In this document: positions 1-5,801 of the stretch, in pieces
Layout of the letters: each line of letters begins with the position of its first letter
How positions within the stretch are numbered: position 1 is the stretch's first letter
From: 2-01-FULL-40-42 sp964349415
GTDB taxonomy: Bacteria; Patescibacteriota; Microgenomatia; UBA1406; GWC2-37-13
DNA length: 6,304 bases
NCBI GenBank assembly: GCA_964349415.1
Contig: CAYGGJ010000045.1
Span: forward strand, 1 to 6,304
Direction: 5' to 3'
Translations under genes and position numbers: made by a program
Notes under the pieces: model-generated
Databases searched by the model: none
What the model was told of the DNA's origin: nothing
Seen by the model: only the letters and a program-made list of their open reading frames with translations

Positions 1-257
1 GCTATTGCATTTGCTTCGGTTGAAAACCCCGCTAAAGAAATTAAAAAAGTTAGTATCAGCCATGAAAGAAATAAGTACAAGAACTTTAATCTTTTAAGAC
101 TCTGGGAAATTGGTTCGAATCTGTAGCGCAGTGCAAACCAACCAAATATTCCAATTAGGTAAAGGTCAAATAAATTGATATTTATCAGTTGATTTAAGAA
201 AGAGAGTCTTCCTATTTGACCTACAGAAAGTAAAAAAAAGAGAGGGTATAAAAACAT
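1..257 (-). CDS. O-antigen ligase/polymerase-like membrane protein, N-terminal fragment (cut by left edge)
   Basis: An open frame of 85 codons starts at ATG 257-255 and runs off the left edge without a stop. An in-frame TGA at 266-264 excludes a start further upstream. The start lies 1 nt after the TAG of the preceding glycosyltransferase gene, so it is the fifth gene of the operon. The visible protein is very hydrophobic, with three probable membrane segments at about residues 2-13, 27-43 and 59-78, separated by short polar stretches (GQIGRL near 14-18, RYRFEP near 44-49). A first span ending in a GQ-G-L motif followed by a second span starting with an Asp (D31) is the usual opening of O-antigen ligase/Wzy-like proteins in polysaccharide clusters. 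Such proteins join lipid-linked glycans on the outer face of the membrane. The assignment rests on topology, motif style and position next to a flippase. The catalytic periplasmic loop is outside the window, so another polytopic protein cannot be excluded. Confidence 0.6.
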   Translation of the reverse strand, partial: MFLYPLFFLLSVGQIGRLSFLNQLININLFDLYLIGIFGWFALRYRFEPISQSLKRLKFLYLFLSWLILTFLISLAGFSTEANAI

Positions 258-258
258 G

Positions 259-1014
259 CTAAGTCAACTTTTTATATTGATATAGTTTGGTCCTGACCAA
301 AAAAGAATGAAAGCTCATTAAGAACGAGTAGACAAAACCCTGAATACCATCCTTGAATCCTTTTCTTAAAACAAAAGTTGTAAAGAACTTTCCAAGAGGG
401 AAAAATACAATACTAAAGGTTCCCGCACTCCTCCCTTGTTTTAATAATTCCTTTGCGCGAAGAGTACTGTAGAAATTTATACTTGAAAGAAACTCTGAAA
501 GAGTTGGATGCGGAAAGTGATCCATAAAGCCTGAAAGTTGTCCGACTGGACCAGTTGGATTAAAGGATTCATGAACGAGCCCTTTCCACGACCCGGAATT
601 TCTGCGCACTAATCGCAACAATCCCTTTTCGCGAACTTTCCTTACCTCGCCGTACTTTAGCTCTCTCCCCCGCCAGTGTTCACGTCGTTTAATGTAGTAG
701 GCTACATTTTTACTCTCCCGATCCTCAACTACTCTTTTTATATCTTCCTGCAAGACATCGCTTGCAACTTCGTCAGCATCTATGAATAGCACCCAATCCC
801 CTTTCGCCTTTTGAAACCCAAAGTTTCTTTGAGTAGCGAAATCATCCAACTTTTTTTTATATATTGCGACCTTTTGTCTTTTTGCGTTAATTCTGGTCTG
901 GTCCGATGAATTGTCGTCAATTAAAAGAATCTCCTCTGCAAAAGCAACAGAGTCGAGAGTTTTTCTTATGTGCGCCTCTTCATTTTTGGAAAGTATTACG
1001 ACCGAGAGTTTCAT
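259..1014 (-). CDS. GT2 family glycosyltransferase (WaaE/KdtX-like)
   Basis: This 251-residue protein is a complete inverting GT-A glycosyltransferase. It should transfer a sugar from a nucleotide donor to a lipid-linked acceptor at the cytoplasmic face of the membrane. Visible motifs are the N-terminal strand with LSKNEE (residues 8-13), the nucleotide-binding loop IDDNSSDQT (32-40), the metal-binding DADE (79-82, DxD type) and a VHESF segment (147-151) followed by HFPHP and an amphipathic helix. The C-terminus (about 217-245, KGFKDGIQGF then a hydrophobic helix ending near KL) matches the layout of the WaaE/KdtX subfamily of lipopolysaccharide-core and O-glycan transferases. The length is normal for that group. 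ATG 1014-1012 is used because it opens directly with the expected first strand MKLSVVILS. It overlaps the end of the upstream GT4 gene by 35 nt and has no Shine-Dalgarno sequence, which suggests translational coupling. Family is certain; sugar and linkage cannot be read from sequence. Confidence 0.92.
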   Translation of the reverse strand: MKLSVVILSKNEEAHIRKTLDSVAFAEEILLIDDNSSDQTRINAKRQKVAIYKKKLDDFATQRNFGFQKAKGDWVLFIDADEVASDVLQEDIKRVVEDRESKNVAYYIKRREHWRGRELKYGEVRKVREKGLLRLVRRNSGSWKGLVHESFNPTGPVGQLSGFMDHFPHPTLSEFLSSINFYSTLRAKELLKQGRSAGTFSIVFFPLGKFFTTFVLRKGFKDGIQGFVYSFLMSFHSFLVRTKLYQYKKLT

Positions 1015-2104
1015 ACATTAATTGGTACTTTTCGCTGATTTTCTTACTGTCAAAATGAGCCTCAGCTCTCCTTCTTGCAATTGTACCAAGTCTTGAGCGT
1101 AATTGATCATCCTTTAAGATTTTGGTCAGTGCTCTCGACAATCCTCTTTTGTCGCCTTCCTCTACCAATATTCCCGCTTCGGAAATAACCTCAGGAAGAG
1201 CTCCCGAAGAATACGCTAGGATTGGTGCTCCGGAAGCCATTGCTTCGACTGCAACCATACCGTATTGCTCTTCCCATGTCTTGGTAGTTTTTGACGGTAT
1301 TACCACTACATCTGCCTTTTTATATTCCAGATGCATGCGATCGTATGATTTAACCGTCATTGAAATCTGTGATCTCATCCCGTCTCTTTTTATTTGTGTA
1401 TTGAGACTTGCCTTCATTGGTCCGTCTCCGATTATTTTCAGTTTGATTTCTTTATTTCGAGCAAACACATCTACGAAAACGCTATATAGATCACCTATCC
1501 CCTTTTCGGAAACCAGGCGTCCCACAAAAAGTATCACTTTTTCCTGCTTTATTCTTTTGCTTTTCTTAAATCTATTAAGATCTACTCCTATAGGTAATAA
1601 AATTATTCGCTTTGTATTTATACCTTCCTTTACAAGCGACTCTTTGGCTTTTTGAGTGGGACATATAAAATAATCAATATTTTTCATAGTGAATCTCTTT
1701 ATAACTTTTTTAGCATGAGTTGACTCATTGTTGAATGGAATCGTCTCCCAGGACGTTGATAAGAGCAGGTTAATTTTGCCCTCATGACGTAATTTGGCCA
1801 ATTGATATGAGAAGTAATAATGCGGATCTGCGGTATGAAAAATGTCAAAATTAACCACCTCTTTTTCCAAACCGACCAGAAGATGAAGATCTCCGATAGT
1901 GCGATTGGCAATGAATTTTCCTATGCGATTGTCTAAATAATCTAGAGGACTTAAGAATTTTTTGGTTTTAAAAGAAGATTTCACACTCAGAGGAAAAACT
2001 GAAGAGATACCTGTTAAATTAACACTTCGGGAATTTAAAAACTTAAAATTTTGTCCTTCGAACTCATTTAAGTACTTACCTCTAACCAAAGCTACTTTTA
2101 TCAT
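980..2104 (-). CDS. GT4 family glycosyltransferase (second GT4 of the operon)
   Basis: This 374-residue protein has the full two-domain GT-B layout of retaining family-4 glycosyltransferases. The N-terminal acceptor domain covers about residues 1-175 and ends at the PIGVDLNRF linker (171-179). The donor domain carries VGRLVSEKG (194-202), IIGDGP (224-229) and the E-x7-E signature in WEEQYGMVAVEAMASG (E279 and E287), followed by SSGALPEVI. The P-S-x-T-T-x-x-W-x-E-Q-x-G form of the last motif is common in exopolysaccharide and O-antigen transferases. The C-terminal helix returns to the first domain in the usual way. The ATG (2104-2102) follows the TGA of the upstream GT4 gene with no gap, and there is no Shine-Dalgarno sequence, so reinitiation or coupling is likely. 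Its 3' end overlaps the next gene by 35 nt. It probably adds one sugar to the lipid-linked oligosaccharide. All catalytic motifs appear intact; donor and linkage are unknown. Confidence 0.93.
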   Translation of the reverse strand: MIKVALVRGKYLNEFEGQNFKFLNSRSVNLTGISSVFPLSVKSSFKTKKFLSPLDYLDNRIGKFIANRTIGDLHLLVGLEKEVVNFDIFHTADPHYYFSYQLAKLRHEGKINLLLSTSWETIPFNNESTHAKKVIKRFTMKNIDYFICPTQKAKESLVKEGINTKRIILLPIGVDLNRFKKSKRIKQEKVILFVGRLVSEKGIGDLYSVFVDVFARNKEIKLKIIGDGPMKASLNTQIKRDGMRSQISMTVKSYDRMHLEYKKADVVVIPSKTTKTWEEQYGMVAVEAMASGAPILAYSSGALPEVISEAGILVEEGDKRGLSRALTKILKDDQLRSRLGTIARRRAEAHFDSKKISEKYQLMYETLGRNTFQK

Positions 2105-3154
2105 TCAAGTTTTTTGGTATAAGCTAAGTAATTTACTCAGATATCCGTCCCATGAAAATTCTTTGAGTAAAGTTTTCTTTGAAATTTTACGTGCTTTGTT
2201 GCCGGCAAAAATCTTCATATTCTCGACAAATTCTTCCACATATTGCGCGGTTTGCACATACTTGGTCAATTCAGGTATTACAGCGCTTGGAATTGCAACT
2301 ACGGGGCAGTCTTGTGAAAGCGCCTCCAGTATCGGAAGATTAAAACTTTCGTATCTGGAAGCTGAAAGGTAGCCTTGGGCTTTTTGGAACAAATATTTCA
2401 GCTCATCTCTATTAACTCGCTCTATACTGAGGATATTAGGATGTTGGTTTGTGTATTCGTCAAACTCAGAGCCTACCAGAATAAGTCGGAAATCTTTAAA
2501 ATATGGCGATTGAACAAAAATTTTAAAAGCGTCTACTAAAAACTGTATATTCTTAATTGGATGATCCATACCCACGTAGAGAAAATATTTTTTTGCCAAA
2601 CTCTTTACTTTGTCCGAAATAATTTCATTTCGGTAGTTCCTAGTGAGCATGTCGTAAGGAATTCCGTACGGAATCGCTATTACTTTGCCGGACTTTAAAA
2701 AAATTGAGCTCATCTCTTTCTTTACCTTTTTTGAAGAAACAAAAACATACTCCGATTTATCCATAATGGTAAATAATTGATCCTTTAAAATCTCATATGA
2801 TCCTTGGTATAGGTCTTTAAAGAAGTAGTAAGAAAGTCCGTGGGAAAAAGAAAATACCCGGGATTTTAAGAAAAGAGGAACTGCCTGATTTAGGGCAAAA
2901 AAAATATCCTTAGGCTGCAATATTTCCTCGATTCCAACACGAGCCGACAGCCAAAGTTTTTTGGGTAAGATTCTCTTATAGTTCATATTGTCGGAAAGCG
3001 ACAATTCGGGCGGTCTTTTGCAAAAAGAATACAACGTATATTGATTTATCTTATCCATTCTCTTAATAGCTTCTATTAAATTCTGACTGAAAACATAGTT
3101 TCCATATCGATTATTCCTGTCGCAAAGAGCAGCGGAATCAAGAGATATTTTCAT
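2105..3154 (-). CDS. GT4 family glycosyltransferase (first GT4 of the operon)
   Basis: I place the start at ATG 3154-3152, giving 349 residues. The resulting N-terminus, MKISLDSAAL followed by an RYGNYVFSQNL segment, matches the standard opening of this family (a short strand, a conserved Asp, then a glycine-rich turn before a helix). An upstream in-frame ATG at 3196 would add 14 residues and lengthen the overlap with the preceding gene from 17 to 59 nt, so it is less likely. The donor domain shows YVGMDHPIKN (residues about 193-202), LILVGSEFDE (238-247) and the E-x7-E signature in YESFNLPILEA (E269 and E277), followed by CPVVAIPSAVIPEL. This is a complete GT-B retaining glycosyltransferase, resembling mannosyl/rhamnosyl transferases of O-antigen clusters. 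No Shine-Dalgarno precedes the start; the 17-nt overlap suggests coupling to the flippase gene. Family is secure, while sugar specificity is not predictable. Confidence 0.92.
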   Translation of the reverse strand: MKISLDSAALCDRNNRYGNYVFSQNLIEAIKRMDKINQYTLYSFCKRPPELSLSDNMNYKRILPKKLWLSARVGIEEILQPKDIFFALNQAVPLFLKSRVFSFSHGLSYYFFKDLYQGSYEILKDQLFTIMDKSEYVFVSSKKVKKEMSSIFLKSGKVIAIPYGIPYDMLTRNYRNEIISDKVKSLAKKYFLYVGMDHPIKNIQFLVDAFKIFVQSPYFKDFRLILVGSEFDEYTNQHPNILSIERVNRDELKYLFQKAQGYLSASRYESFNLPILEALSQDCPVVAIPSAVIPELTKYVQTAQYVEEFVENMKIFAGNKARKISKKTLLKEFSWDGYLSKLLSLYQKT

Positions 3155-5051
3155 GAGCAAGTGTCTTATATAGAAAAATAAATGCAATAAGCGCATTTAA
3201 AACTTCTTCTATAATTGTAATGTATGAGCTTGCTATATATGAATACTTTGGAATATAGATTAGATTTAGGACGATATTAAAAAGTGTCTGTAAAATAAAC
3301 ATCCACATTACTATTCTAGCCTTTCCAAGTACGTAAAGGCTGTTAAAAAATACCGATGTTATAAGTATGAAGGGGAGGGCCCATATTACAATTCTGAGAA
3401 CGGGAATGGCATGTACATATTCTCCACTGAAGATAAACGTGAGGAAATAGGGAGAAAAGAAAAATATCGATGATGCAACTACTGCCCCGATCAGTGAAAG
3501 ATAATACAGATCTTTTTTAATTTTGAGTTTTAAATTTACGAGAGTTTCTTTTCTGAGACGGGACATGATGGGGGTAGAAACGATATTGTAACTGGCCGCA
3601 AGAAACAGAAAGGCTTCGAGAAACTTATACCCTGCACTATAAATTCCCACATCCTTGGGACCTTTTATGAAATTCAGTAAAAAAACATCCAATTTAAAAT
3701 ATAGACCGGCGAAAAGACCAATTAAAAGGAAGACAGTAGACTTGTGAAGAATTTCTTTCCAAAGCTTTAAATTAATCTTGAACTCAAACTTTCCCATTTC
3801 CTTTCGTAGAAGGAGAGAAACGAATAAAGACAGAATGTTGTAAAACAGAAAGGTTAAGATAAAGATCGAAGAAAGATTTTGTGTATTAATTACTGCCAAA
3901 ACCAAAGACCCGATAAGAACTAGATTAAAGATAATTGAAACTAGAGATGGAAGTATTAGTCTTTGCCGGAGAGATGAAAAAATAAGAAGGCTTCCTGATA
4001 AAGCATTTGAAAAAAGAGTGAACGAGGTTAAAAATATAAACCAGAGTAAGTTTTCACGATAACCAAGAAAATACGCCAGTCCCAAAGTAGCTAAAAAAAC
4101 AATTAGGGATAATGCCATTCTTAAGGAAAACAGCGAACTTAGCTGAGAAGCTGATTTTTGGGGTAAGTATACGAGTCCGTATGAGGTCGTACCAAAATCA
4201 AGAAAAGGTTGGAGTAGTGCGATATGCGCCCAGACCAAAGTATATGTTCCGTAGTCTTGCACACTTAAATAGCGAACCAGAAAAATAAAGAGAACGAAAT
4301 TTAACAACTTGTTTGTAAACGAAGATACATTGAGCGTAAGGAAGTTTTTGACGAAAGGTCTGTCTTCCACTAACGTTTTGGGGAGCCTGATTAACTCGAA
4401 AATTTTTTGTTTTAGAGAAGCGTATTTCAAAAAAAACATCCAGCGTGATCGGAAAAGGTATTCTTTTTTTCTTAGATTGTCATTCTCTGAAAGCTCAAAG
4501 TGCTCGTATTTAACTTCAGAGTCTATTCCCACTTTGAACCCTGCTCTCCTGGCCCTCTCACAGTAATCGACCTCCTCGTAGTATAAAAAATAGCTCTCAT
4601 CCCATAGACCTATTTTTTCTATAACTTCTTTTTTGATACCTATCAGTGAACCTGAAACAAAAGAACTTTCTTGAAGTTTTGCAATAGGTCTCTTTGTGCT
4701 TAAAGACGCCGTATTGCGCATTACATCCAATTCTCCTCCAAAATAATTTTTACTTTTTTGGTTAAAACCAAATCCCCAGATGTCAAATTCCCTAGATGGT
4801 GACAAAAGATCTTCTTTTGTCATAGAAAGAAAAGAAATGTCCGGATTAGCAATAACAAAAAAGTCTTTATTATCGTGAAGTCCTCTTCGTATACCCTTAT
4901 TAACCCCTTGAGCATATCCTTCTTTAAATTTTTCATTTTTAATAACGTAGAGTGTCAAATCCTTTATGTTCAGACTCTCTATTTGTTTTTTTAACCTATG
5001 AAGATATGATGCCGGTTCACCGCAGGAAACTATAATAAATGCTACTCGCAT
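3138..5051 (-). CDS. Fusion protein: GT2 glycosyltransferase domain + Wzx-type polysaccharide flippase
   Basis: One continuous frame of 637 residues joins two activities normally encoded by separate genes. Residues 1 to about 215 are a compact GT2 domain: first strand VAFIIVS (3-9), NPD (69-71, DxD position), GGELD (105-109), FVSGSLIGI (131-139) and the acceptor/catalytic motif YYEEVDYCERARRAGF (157-172), as in WbbL-like rhamnosyltransferases. The usual DNxSxD loop is missing. A linker (about 216-235) leads to a roughly 400-residue membrane domain with 11-12 probable spans from 240 to 628, of normal Wzx (MOP superfamily) length. It contains the typical QDYGTYTLVW (265-274), LDFGTTSYG (284-292) and GPKDVGIYSAGYKF (464-477) segments. 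The flippase moves undecaprenyl-linked glycan from the cytoplasmic to the outer face. The ATG lies 15 nt after a tRNA-Val and has no Shine-Dalgarno. The best internal ATG (M205, 4439-4437) also lacks one, so separate synthesis of the flippase is unlikely. Both domain calls are strong; physical coupling of transfer and export is inference. Confidence 0.9.
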   Translation of the reverse strand: MRVAFIIVSCGEPASYLHRLKKQIESLNIKDLTLYVIKNEKFKEGYAQGVNKGIRRGLHDNKDFFVIANPDISFLSMTKEDLLSPSREFDIWGFGFNQKSKNYFGGELDVMRNTASLSTKRPIAKLQESSFVSGSLIGIKKEVIEKIGLWDESYFLYYEEVDYCERARRAGFKVGIDSEVKYEHFELSENDNLRKKEYLFRSRWMFFLKYASLKQKIFELIRLPKTLVEDRPFVKNFLTLNVSSFTNKLLNFVLFIFLVRYLSVQDYGTYTLVWAHIALLQPFLDFGTTSYGLVYLPQKSASQLSSLFSLRMALSLIVFLATLGLAYFLGYRENLLWFIFLTSFTLFSNALSGSLLIFSSLRQRLILPSLVSIIFNLVLIGSLVLAVINTQNLSSIFILTFLFYNILSLFVSLLLRKEMGKFEFKINLKLWKEILHKSTVFLLIGLFAGLYFKLDVFLLNFIKGPKDVGIYSAGYKFLEAFLFLAASYNIVSTPIMSRLRKETLVNLKLKIKKDLYYLSLIGAVVASSIFFFSPYFLTFIFSGEYVHAIPVLRIVIWALPFILITSVFFNSLYVLGKARIVMWMFILQTLFNIVLNLIYIPKYSYIASSYITIIEEVLNALIAFIFLYKTLAHENIS

Positions 5052-5066
5052 GGTTTGGTTTTGATG

Positions 5067-5140
5067 TGGTCGCTGAGGGATTCGAACCCCCGACCTTTCG
5101 AATGTGAATCGAACGCTCTAGCCAACTGAGCTAAGCGACC
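5067..5140 (-). tRNA. tRNA-Val (anticodon CAC)
   Basis: A complete cloverleaf can be folded by hand. The acceptor stem is GGTCGCT/AGCGACC with seven perfect pairs. The D arm is GCTC/GAGC. The anticodon stem is TTCGA/TCGAA with five pairs around loop TTCACAT, giving anticodon CAC (plus-strand bases 5106-5104) that reads GUG valine codons. The variable loop is AGGTC. The T arm is GGGGG/CCCTC with one G-T wobble and loop TTCGAAT. The discriminator base is A (5067), as expected for valine. The next bases are CAT, so CCA is not encoded and must be added by the CCA-adding enzyme. There is no terminator after the tRNA: the GT2-flippase ATG follows 15 nt downstream on the same strand. The tRNA is therefore probably the first element of that operon's transcript and is released by RNase P and a 3' endonuclease. 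Confidence 0.97.
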
Positions 5141-5170
5141 AACACTCCTTGAATTATACAAAACTCCTTG
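5140..5170. repeat. 12-bp direct repeat bracketing the tRNA promoter -10 box
   Basis: On the minus strand CAAGGAGTTTTG (5170-5159) and CAAGGAGTGTTG (5151-5140) match at 11 of 12 positions with a 19-bp period. The TATAAT lies exactly between them, and the second copy reaches the first base of the tRNA. Two same-face half-sites about two helical turns apart could bind a regulator, but a short chance repeat or local duplication is equally possible. No regulator gene that would bind them is recognised in the window. Confidence 0.4.
5153..5158 (-). promoter_or_regulatory. Predicted -10 element for tRNA-Val and the polysaccharide operon
   Basis: On the minus strand this is a perfect TATAAT, 12 nt upstream of the first tRNA base. 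Initiation about 7 nt further on would start the transcript near 5146, leaving a 5' leader of about six nucleotides before the mature tRNA. No good -35 hexamer is seen at 16-18 bp spacing (AAGCTA at 17 bp is poor). Because no other promoter or terminator is visible between the tRNA and the downstream genes, this may drive the whole operon. Confidence 0.55.
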
Positions 5171-5196
5171 TTTTTTAGCTTAAAGCTCTCTAAAAT
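5168..5196 (+). promoter_or_regulatory. Predicted sigma-70-type promoter for lepB
   Basis: A -35-like TTGTTT (5168-5173) and a -10-like TAAAAT (5191-5196) are separated by exactly 17 bp. The -10 matches the consensus at five of six positions and the -35 at three of six. Initiation 7-8 nt after the -10 falls at about 5203-5205, that is at the lepB ATG itself, predicting a leaderless or nearly leaderless mRNA. The spacer holds an 11-bp palindrome, AGCTTAAAGCT (5177-5187). A second possible -10, TATACA at 5155-5160, has no matching -35. Confidence 0.45.
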
Positions 5197-5204
5197 GTAA
5201 GGAC

Positions 5205-5801
5205 ATGCAAGTACTACGCAATATACTCGCTTTTGTGATGGATGTACTTGAAACCGTAACTTTTGTAGGCTCCATTTTTATTGTCGTTTATCTTTTTATT
5301 CTACAGCCAAATCAGGTTAAGGGAGCCTCTATGGAACCTACTTTTGATTCAGGTGATTATATCTTTACCAGTAAAATTACCTATAAATTCAGACCTCTTG
5401 AGCGAGGAGATGTAGTGGTGTTCAGGTCCCCGCGAAACCCGGATATTGAATATATAAAACGTATCATAGCCTTACCTGGCGACAGGGTAAGAATTACTGA
5501 TACAAGGGTTTATGTAAACGAGACGCTAGTGCAAGAAGCTTATATTTCAGCACAAACCGAACTTTGGGATGGTGGTTTTGTCAAAGACAATGAGGAGATT
5601 ATGCTAGGAAGCAATGAAGTATTTGTTATGGGCGACAACCGCCCACGCTCTTCTGATTCCCGAGAGTTTGGACCTATACTGACAGACACTATTATCGGGA
5701 ATGTATTTTTTCGATACTATCCTCCTCAAAAAATAGGGCCTGTTGACAATCCTATTCCCAATAGTAATCGCTCATTTATTTTTGAGTATCTCCATACTTA
5801 A
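5205..5801 (+). CDS. lepB: Signal peptidase I
   Basis: This 198-residue membrane-anchored serine protease cleaves signal peptides from proteins leaving the Sec pathway, on the outer face of the cytoplasmic membrane. One N-terminal transmembrane segment (about residues 17-34) precedes the catalytic domain. The nucleophile is Ser42 in GASMEPTF (box B) and the general base is Lys85 in YIKRIIALPGD (boxes C/D). The structural box E is GDNRPRSSDSREFG (143-156). The length fits the short, single-anchor form found in Gram-positive and CPR bacteria rather than the long two-anchor E. coli type. AAGGA (5199-5203) ends only 1 nt before the ATG, too close to act as a normal ribosome-binding site. The next Met (M12) has no Shine-Dalgarno and would cut into the start of the anchor, so M1 is kept. 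The gene diverges from the tRNA/polysaccharide operon, and its 3' end overlaps the convergent ParB-like gene by 26 bp. All catalytic residues are present. Confidence 0.96.
   Translation: MQVLRNILAFVMDVLETVTFVGSIFIVVYLFILQPNQVKGASMEPTFDSGDYIFTSKITYKFRPLERGDVVVFRSPRNPDIEYIKRIIALPGDRVRITDTRVYVNETLVQEAYISAQTELWDGGFVKDNEEIMLGSNEVFVMGDNRPRSSDSREFGPILTDTIIGNVFFRYYPPQKIGPVDNPIPNSNRSFIFEYLHT

Noticed and set aside
112..121. Plus-strand GGTTCGAATC, identical to ten bases of the tRNA-Val T arm, considered as an att-site remnant
   Set aside because: It is in inverted orientation relative to the tRNA, only ten bases match before the similarity breaks, and it codes for ordinary residues (RFEP region) in the ligase-like frame.
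673..690. Segment around gtgttcacgtcgttt considered as a parS-like site because a ParB-like gene is present
   Set aside because: It is not palindromic and departs from the TGTTTCACGTGAAACA consensus at several positions; it lies within the GT2 coding sequence.
1122..1655. Plus-strand open frame of 177 codons
   Set aside because: It lies entirely opposite the second GT4 gene, has no recognisable domain and reads as low-complexity Ser/Thr/Ile-rich antisense translation.
1699..1911. Minus-strand open frame of 70 codons
   Set aside because: It is in another frame within the GT4 gene at 980-2104, which has clear motifs on both sides of this stretch.
1962..2372. Plus-strand open frame of 136 codons spanning the GT4/GT4 junction
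   Set aside because: It is antisense to two well-supported glycosyltransferase genes and shows no family motif or ribosome-binding site.
3049..3058. TTATCCAT-type sequences (also near 2757) considered as DnaA boxes
   Set aside because: They are single imperfect matches to TTATCCACA, inside coding sequence where they encode Met-Asp-Lys on the other strand, with no clustering.
3155..3196. Upstream ATG at 3196 as start of the first GT4 gene
   Set aside because: It adds 14 residues that do not fit the family's N-terminus and increases the overlap with the fusion gene to 59 nt; the ATG at 3154 gives the canonical first strand.
4309..4566. Plus-strand open frame of 85 codons
   Set aside because: It is antisense to the GT2 domain and linker of the fusion gene, with no supporting features.
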